Both the position numbers and the translations under genes were made by a program. The notes under the pieces are model-generated. The model was not told the DNA's origin, did no database searches, and was given only the letters and a program-made list of their open reading frames with translations. Positions 42,437 to 46,966 of a DNA stretch of 46,966 nucleotides are shown here, piece after piece. Location of the stretch: the NCBI GenBank assembly GCA_023436495.1, contig JAEZIT010000109.1, positions 1 through 46,966 on the forward strand, read 5' to 3'. This DNA comes from Acidobacteriota bacterium. GTDB lineage: Bacteria > Acidobacteriota > Blastocatellia > Pyrinomonadales > Pyrinomonadaceae. Position 1 is the stretch's first letter, and each line of letters begins with the position of its first letter.

Positions 42437-43462
42437 TCAAGCAACCGCTGCTTCTGCCGGTTGCAGGACCTCGTGGATCCGGTGAGCCTGTTCGTAAAGT
42501 TCCGCATACTGCTGCGGCGTCAGTGCCTGTGCACCGTCGCACAACGCCTCTTCAGGACACGGATGCACCTCAATGATCAGGCCGTCGGCCCCTGCTGCAA
42601 CTCCGGCCCGTGCCATTGCATTGACCATATAATTGTGGCCTGTTGCGTGTGACGGATCGACAATGATCGGCAAATGGGTAAGCCGGTGAACGGCGGGAAC
42701 AACAGAGAGATCGAGGGTGTTTCTGGCATGGTCGGCAAAGGTCCGAATGCCGCGTTCGCATAGGATCACATCATAATTTCTTTCGGCCATGATATATTCG
42801 GCCGCAAGGAGGAATTCGTCCAGCGTTGCGGACATTCCGCGTTTAAGGAGAACCGGCTTGCGGGCCTGTCCGGCGTACTTAAGCAGCGAAAAATTCTGCA
42901 TATTGCGGGCGCCGATCTGTATACAGTCGCCGTATTTTACGACAAGGTCGATGCCGCGTTCGTCCATCGCTTCGGTAATTATATTCAAGCCGAATTCTTC
43001 CCGGACATCTGCCAAGATCTTCAACCCTTCCTCGCCCATTCCCTGGAAAGCGTATGGCGATGTCCTCGGTTTGAAGGCGCCGCCGCGAAAAAATCTGGCA
43101 CCGCTTTTTGCGACGGTTTCAGCAACCGCAAACACTTGTTTGCGATTTTCGATGGCGCAAGGACCCGCAATGATGGCAAGGTTACCCCCGCCTATTGGCG
43201 CATTACCTACCTTAACGACGGACGTTTCCAAGCGTAGATCGCGCGAGATCAATTTGTATGGTTTTGTTACGCGGATCGCTTCGGCAACGCCGGGCAGATT
43301 TTCAAAATGTGCCGGATCGACCGACCCGCGATTTCCGGTGACGCCGACCGCCGTCCGTGTCTCGCCCGGCATTGCGTGGCCGCGAAAGCCGAGCGATTCA
43401 ATTACCTCTATCACTCTCGTAACGTCCGATTCAGTCGCGTCGGGACGCATTACTATCAACAT
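42437..43462 (-). CDS. aroF: 3-deoxy-7-phosphoheptulonate synthase (DAHP synthase)
   Basis: The 341-residue enzyme condenses phosphoenolpyruvate with erythrose 4-phosphate, the first step of the shikimate pathway. It is the type I-beta form with an N-terminal ferredoxin-like regulatory domain (about 1-70, MLIVMRPDATESDV), as in Thermotoga-type enzymes, where this domain gives feedback control by aromatic amino acids. Catalytic motifs are intact: IAGPCAIE, RGGAFKPRTSPYAFQG, LLKRG and IVDPSHATG. It follows trpA by 23 bp and is the last gene of the trp cluster, consistent with joint control. Confidence 0.95.
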   Translation of the reverse strand: MLIVMRPDATESDVTRVIEVIESLGFRGHAMPGETRTAVGVTGNRGSVDPAHFENLPGVAEAIRVTKPYKLISRDLRLETSVVKVGNAPIGGGNLAIIAGPCAIENRKQVFAVAETVAKSGARFFRGGAFKPRTSPYAFQGMGEEGLKILADVREEFGLNIITEAMDERGIDLVVKYGDCIQIGARNMQNFSLLKYAGQARKPVLLKRGMSATLDEFLLAAEYIMAERNYDVILCERGIRTFADHARNTLDLSVVPAVHRLTHLPIIVDPSHATGHNYMVNAMARAGVAAGADGLIIEVHPCPEEALCDGAQALTPQQYAELYEQAHRIHEVLQPAEAAVA

Positions 43463-43485
43463 AATTAACTCACAAAGTCTAAACT

Positions 43486-44298
43486 TTAAATTTCACCGCG
43501 TGTTTTTGCAAACTCAGGCAGGAGGGCGCGGACAAACGATTGGACACGCTCGACTGCGTCGTCTGCGTCCACGGTTCGTTCGATCTCGGATACAATGGCC
43601 GATCCGACTACCGCTGCATCGGCATACCGCCACACATTTTCAACCTGTTCCCTTGTCGAAATTCCAAACCCTACGGCGATCGGCAAGTCCGTAAATTGGC
43701 GTGCGCGTTCGACCAAAATTTGAGCGTCCGAGCTCATTTTCTCATTTGCTCCGGTGACGCCGGCCCGCGAGACTGCGTAAATAAAGCCCGTTGGGGCTGA
43801 ACATATTGACCGGAGCCGCGTATCCGTCGTTGTCGGTGCGATCAGCGAGATCATAGCCAGCCCTGCGTCACGAAACGGGTGTCGAACCCGCTCGAGTTCA
43901 CTTCCAACCGCGTCCGTCACCAGCAAACCGTCGATTCCGGCTTCGGCGGCTTCGCCGGGCAGCCGATCGAGACCGAATGCGAGCAGGGGATTCAGATAGC
44001 TGAACAGGACGATCGGCACGTTGCTTGTTAAACGGACCTCTCGGACGAGATCCAGCGTTTTCGAAAGGCTTGTGCCGGCCGAAAGTGCTCGCTGGGAAGA
44101 CCGTTGGATCGTGGGGCCATCGGCCACCGGGTCGGAAAACGCAACACCGAGTTCGATAACGTCGGCACCCATTTCGGCTAGTTTGAGCGCTATCTTAACA
44201 GATGTCGAATGGTCGGGATCGCCCGCGGTGATGAATGGAATAAACCCTTTTCGGCCGTTATTCCGCAGATCGGTGAACTTATCGCTTATCCTGCTCAT
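43486..44298 (-). CDS. trpA: Tryptophan synthase alpha subunit
   Basis: The 270-residue protein cleaves indole-3-glycerol phosphate to indole and glyceraldehyde 3-phosphate. The catalytic Glu and Asp lie in DVIELGVAFSDPVADGP; the usual Pro before FSDP is Ala. GFIYAVSRAGVTGAN and VGFGISTREQV form the phosphate site, and VVGSAIV closes the barrel. VTDAV replaces the common DLP loop. The ATG overlaps the trpB stop by 4 bases (ATGA), so translation is coupled and the alpha and beta chains should be made together. Confidence 0.95.
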   Translation of the reverse strand: MSRISDKFTDLRNNGRKGFIPFITAGDPDHSTSVKIALKLAEMGADVIELGVAFSDPVADGPTIQRSSQRALSAGTSLSKTLDLVREVRLTSNVPIVLFSYLNPLLAFGLDRLPGEAAEAGIDGLLVTDAVGSELERVRHPFRDAGLAMISLIAPTTTDTRLRSICSAPTGFIYAVSRAGVTGANEKMSSDAQILVERARQFTDLPIAVGFGISTREQVENVWRYADAAVVGSAIVSEIERTVDADDAVERVQSFVRALLPEFAKTRGEI

Positions 44299-45494
44299 GA
44301 TATTGCCTCAGGCAGCAGGCCTATCGCCTGCTGAACATCTTTATCCCCCCGGCCGGACAGATTTACGATCATTATCGATCCTCGATCCATTTCGGGGGCA
44401 CTTTTCATCGCAAATGCGATCGCGTGGGACGATTCGAGGGCCGGGATTATACCTTCGGTCCGCGAAAGAAAACTAAATGCCTTTAATGCTTCGTCGTCGG
44501 TGGCGGCCGCGTATTTAACGCGCCCTATGTCGTGTAAATACGCATGTTCGGGCCCGACCGAGGCATAATCGAGCCCGGCTGATACCGAATGGGTCGCAGC
44601 GATCTGGCCGTTGGCGTCCTGCAGCAGATAGCTCCGGGTACCTTGCAGCACTCCGGGCGTCCCGCCGTTCAAGAAACGGGCCGCATGTTCGCCGAGTGAA
44701 TCGCCGATGCCGGCGGCTTCGACGCCGGTCATCGTCACGCTTGTATCGCCCAGAAACGCGTGAAACAATCCGATCGCATTTGATCCGCCGCCGACACAGG
44801 CGACGAGCTGATCGGGAAGCCGTCCTGCCTTTTGAAGGATCTGGCCTCGGGCCTCGCGGCCGATAACGCTTTGGAAGTCGCGCACCATTAGCGGATAGGG
44901 ATGCGGGCCAAGGGCCGAACCGAGCAGATAGTACGTATCGCCGATATTCGTCACCCAATCACGCAGGGCCTCATTGATCGCATCCTTCAGCGTGCGCGAA
45001 CCGGAATCGACACCGCGGACATCCGCACCAAGCAGCCGCATCCGAAAGACATTCAACTCCTGGCGGCGCATATCTTCTGTACCCATGTAGACCACACATT
45101 CGAGCCCGAAAAGAGCACACGCGGTCGCGGTGGCAACGCCGTGCTGTCCGGCGCCGGTTTCGGCGATTACGCGGCGTTTGCCCATTCGGCGGGCTAGCAG
45201 GATCTGACCGAGGCAATTATTTATCTTGTGAGCACCGGTATGATTCAAGTCTTCACGCTTTAGAAAGATCTTTGCTCCGCCCAGCCGTTCCGTCATTCGC
45301 TCTGCGAAAAACAGAGGTGTCGGCCTGCCGGAATAATCCCTGTGAAGTGCGTCAAGTTCGGCGTGGAAATCCGGATCTTCACGAACGGCAAAGTATGCCT
45401 CGGCCAATTCGTCCAGCGGTGCTACGAGAGTCTCGGGTACAAATCGCCCGCCGTGATCGCCCCAATATCCGTCTTCGTTAGGTTCGTAATTCAT
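44295..45494 (-). CDS. trpB: Tryptophan synthase beta subunit
   Basis: The 399-residue PLP enzyme joins indole and serine to make tryptophan. Lys90 in NHTGAHKINN is the PLP lysine. ETGAGQHGVATAT, CVGGGSNAIG and LSGRGDKD are intact, as in the TrpB1 type that pairs with TrpA. The ATG at 45494 is chosen because it overlaps the trpF stop as ATGA; an in-frame start 78 bases upstream would run deep into trpF. It overlaps trpA by 4 bases downstream. Confidence 0.97.
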   Translation of the reverse strand: MNYEPNEDGYWGDHGGRFVPETLVAPLDELAEAYFAVREDPDFHAELDALHRDYSGRPTPLFFAERMTERLGGAKIFLKREDLNHTGAHKINNCLGQILLARRMGKRRVIAETGAGQHGVATATACALFGLECVVYMGTEDMRRQELNVFRMRLLGADVRGVDSGSRTLKDAINEALRDWVTNIGDTYYLLGSALGPHPYPLMVRDFQSVIGREARGQILQKAGRLPDQLVACVGGGSNAIGLFHAFLGDTSVTMTGVEAAGIGDSLGEHAARFLNGGTPGVLQGTRSYLLQDANGQIAATHSVSAGLDYASVGPEHAYLHDIGRVKYAAATDDEALKAFSFLSRTEGIIPALESSHAIAFAMKSAPEMDRGSIMIVNLSGRGDKDVQQAIGLLPEAIS

Positions 45495-46117
45495 ATATTT
45501 CTTACAGCCTTTATAAACGCCGCGAGTTTTGAGGGGTGCTTTCGTCCGGGCGATGATTCCAATCCGCTGCACGCATCGACGGCGAAAGGTTTTACCGCCT
45601 CGATCGCATTGACGACGTTCGACTCCGTTAGACCGCCGGCCAGGTACAGCTGCTTCACCCGGCCGCGGATCTTGTTTGCGATCGTCCAGTCAAATGTTTC
45701 GCCCGTTCCGCCAAATCCGGCTAAGGAATGCGCATCCAACAATATCGCGTCGGCAGGGAACTGTTCGGCAGCCATCGCATCGAACTCCGTCGAAACACGA
45801 AATGCCTTGATAACTGGTGCTCCCGTTCGAGACTTCAGTTCCTTTGCAAGCTGCGGCGATTCGTCGCCGTGAAGTTGAATCGCATCCAAGCCAGCAAACG
45901 TCAAAATATGTGCGATCTCGTCGATCTCCGCATTCACGAACACGCCGACCTTCACAAGCTTTTCGGGCATATTCTCCGAAATATATCGGGCTGTTTCCGG
46001 TTCAATATACCTTGGGCTTCCCTTGAAAAAATTCAGCCCGATCGCGTCGGCGCCAAAGCGTACCGCCGCAAGTGCGTCTTCGAAATTAGTAATGCCGCAG
46101 ATCTTGATAAAAGTCAT
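45491..46117 (-). CDS. trpF: Phosphoribosylanthranilate isomerase
   Basis: The 208-residue TIM-barrel enzyme converts N-(5-phosphoribosyl)anthranilate to the carboxyphenylamino deoxyribulose phosphate. The catalytic cysteine is in FIKICGIT near the start. GLNFFKGSPRYI, QLHGDE, LAGGL and DACSGLESSPGRK mark the substrate and phosphate sites. It overlaps trpC upstream and trpB downstream by ATGA, so its start is secure. Confidence 0.96.
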   Translation of the reverse strand: MTFIKICGITNFEDALAAVRFGADAIGLNFFKGSPRYIEPETARYISENMPEKLVKVGVFVNAEIDEIAHILTFAGLDAIQLHGDESPQLAKELKSRTGAPVIKAFRVSTEFDAMAAEQFPADAILLDAHSLAGFGGTGETFDWTIANKIRGRVKQLYLAGGLTESNVVNAIEAVKPFAVDACSGLESSPGRKHPSKLAAFIKAVRNI

Positions 46118-46908
46118 AAAGCTCGTAAATTCCTGATCTCAGCAGCGGGATCAGAGCTCCGCATCAGACTCTCGCCGATCAAGAAGCCGTCATATCCCGC
46201 GGCGAAAAGCTCCGCCACTTCAGCCGTTGTGCTCAATCCGCTTTCAGTTACCATAAGGACGTCGTCGGGCCGATCCTGTTGAAGGCTTCGCGAAACGTCC
46301 AGTGAGACCTCGAATGTGCGGAGGTTTCGGTTATTAACGCCGATGATCCGCGCTCCGGCGTCCGCCGCGATCTTTAGCTCGTCTGCATTATGAACTTCGA
46401 CGAGCGCGTCGAGCCCCAGGCGGTGCACTGACTTCAGAAGCTCCTTCAGAGCTTCTGAAGTCAGTGCCGCAACGATAAGCAGCACTGCGTCCGCTCCGAT
46501 CGCCGCGGATTCATAGATCTGATAATCGTCGAAAATAAAATCCTTCCGCAGGATCGGAATAGCGACTGTATCTCGCACTGTTTCCAGGTCCGGGATGGAA
46601 CCTCGGAAATGGTCTTCTTCGGTCAAGACTGAAATGGCCGCCGCGCCGCCGTGTACGTAAGATTTCGCCATGGCGGCAATATCGACTTCGCCATTTATTA
46701 GGCCCTTCGAAGGTGACGCGCGTTTTATCTCCGCGATTATGTTGGGACCGTCATTTCGAGTTAGAGCTTTTTGTAGACGATGATCCTCCGCAGACGAACG
46801 GCGTCTTCCGGCTGCCGAAATTAATTGCCAGATGTTTATAAATCGCTTTGCAGTTTCGACCCGCCGCCGCTTTTTGTTGAGTATTTGTCCAAGTAAATCG
46901 CCGCTCAT
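46114..46908 (-). CDS. trpC: Indole-3-glycerol phosphate synthase
   Basis: The 264-residue enzyme closes the indole ring in tryptophan synthesis. NIIAEIKRASPSKG carries the catalytic Glu and Lys, LRKDFIFDDYQI the second Lys, LVEVHN the second Glu, and GVNNRNL with VTESGL the remaining active-site loops. Length is typical. Both ends overlap neighbours by ATGA (trpD and trpF). Codons for residues 148-161 contain a perfect 19-bp inverted repeat, although the encoded residues look normal for the family. Confidence 0.96.
   Translation of the reverse strand: MSGDLLGQILNKKRRRVETAKRFINIWQLISAAGRRRSSAEDHRLQKALTRNDGPNIIAEIKRASPSKGLINGEVDIAAMAKSYVHGGAAAISVLTEEDHFRGSIPDLETVRDTVAIPILRKDFIFDDYQIYESAAIGADAVLLIVAALTSEALKELLKSVHRLGLDALVEVHNADELKIAADAGARIIGVNNRNLRTFEVSLDVSRSLQQDRPDDVLMVTESGLSTTAEVAELFAAGYDGFLIGESLMRSSDPAAEIRNLRAL
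46425..46467. repeat. Perfect 19-bp inverted repeat inside trpC
   Basis: Bases 46425-46443 are the exact reverse complement of 46449-46467, with a 5-base loop. On the mRNA this is a 19-bp hairpin within codons for about residues 148-161 of TrpC, in frame and without any effect on the expected protein motif. No T tract follows. Confidence 0.95.
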
Positions 46909-46966
46909 CTACCTGAAGCCTCCGCCAGTTGGTTTAATTTGAATAGAGCCTTTCCACTCCTGATAC
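46905..46966 (-). CDS. trpD: Anthranilate phosphoribosyltransferase C-terminus (partial)
   Basis: The last 19 complete codons before a TGA at 46907-46905 read IRSGKALFKLNQLAEASGR. This matches the usual TrpD end, with SGKA-x-x-KL and a short helix. The stop overlaps the trpC start as ATGA. The rest lies beyond the window, so the call rests on the tail and on position just before trpC. Confidence 0.72.
   Translation of the reverse strand, partial: IRSGKALFKLNQLAEASGR

Noticed and set aside
46425..46467. The trpC hairpin as a transcription terminator
   Set aside because: No T tract follows on either strand, and the trp genes continue without a break.

Overview
The window looks like a chromosomal segment of a Gram-negative bacterium, most probably an acidobacterium of the Blastocatellia (Pyrinomonadaceae-like) type. 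This is inferred from the mix of protein families: Oar-like TonB-dependent receptors with a carboxypeptidase-regulatory N-terminus, a VIT/vWA secreted protein, a DUF6335-like acidic protein, FG-GAP subtilases and clusters of secreted amidohydrolases. No marker gene fixes the taxonomy. I see no rRNA, tRNA, CRISPR array, insertion sequence or prophage.

Layout. 1-507 (minus): a DCC-family protein followed by the first codons of mutS2. 651-5639 (plus): a four-gene operon of three exported amidohydrolase-fold proteins and a Spy-like lipoprotein; only the middle amidohydrolase keeps its metal ligands. 5861-11485 (minus): small hypothetical proteins, then glgP-membrane protein-ytxJ-DUF971 as a tight unit, and a DoxX-macrodomain pair. 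11594-14882 (plus): mtnA, an ETF-ubiquinone oxidoreductase and a CsbD stress protein. 14956-18574 (minus): msbA-like ABC exporter, yicC, gmk and rpoZ. 18702-33144 is rich in exported proteins: an OmpA-like protein, a large subtilase with FG-GAP repeats, a coiled-coil protein, a VIT/vWA protein, a Ycf48-like propeller and an Oar-like receptor. A degenerate ABC ATPase lies among them on the minus strand. 33454-40036: a C-terminal processing protease (minus), then GAF protein, compact subtilase and a pair of M16 peptidases (plus), one active and one inactive by motif. 40182-42362: a SWIM-zinc-finger/Rad52 fusion diverging from an XRE regulator and a membrane protein. 42437-46966 (minus): trpD(end)-trpC-trpF-trpB-trpA-aroF, with four successive ATGA overlaps.

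Cooperation. The trp/aro cluster makes tryptophan from chorismate and feeds the first step of the shikimate pathway. MsbA, YicC, Gmk and RpoZ form a housekeeping set. The exported proteins serve envelope maintenance, nutrient uptake and proteolysis.

Most notable: the SWIM-Rad52 fusion with an internal ribosome-binding site and a divergent promoter region carrying two palindromic TTGCAA boxes; a perfect 19-bp hairpin inside the trpC coding sequence; an intact ORF for an ABC ATPase that has lost its Q-loop, signature, catalytic Glu and H-loop; the catalytic/non-catalytic amidohydrolase trio; and a roughly 98-residue C-terminal domain shared by an amidohydrolase and an M16 peptidase 36 kb apart.
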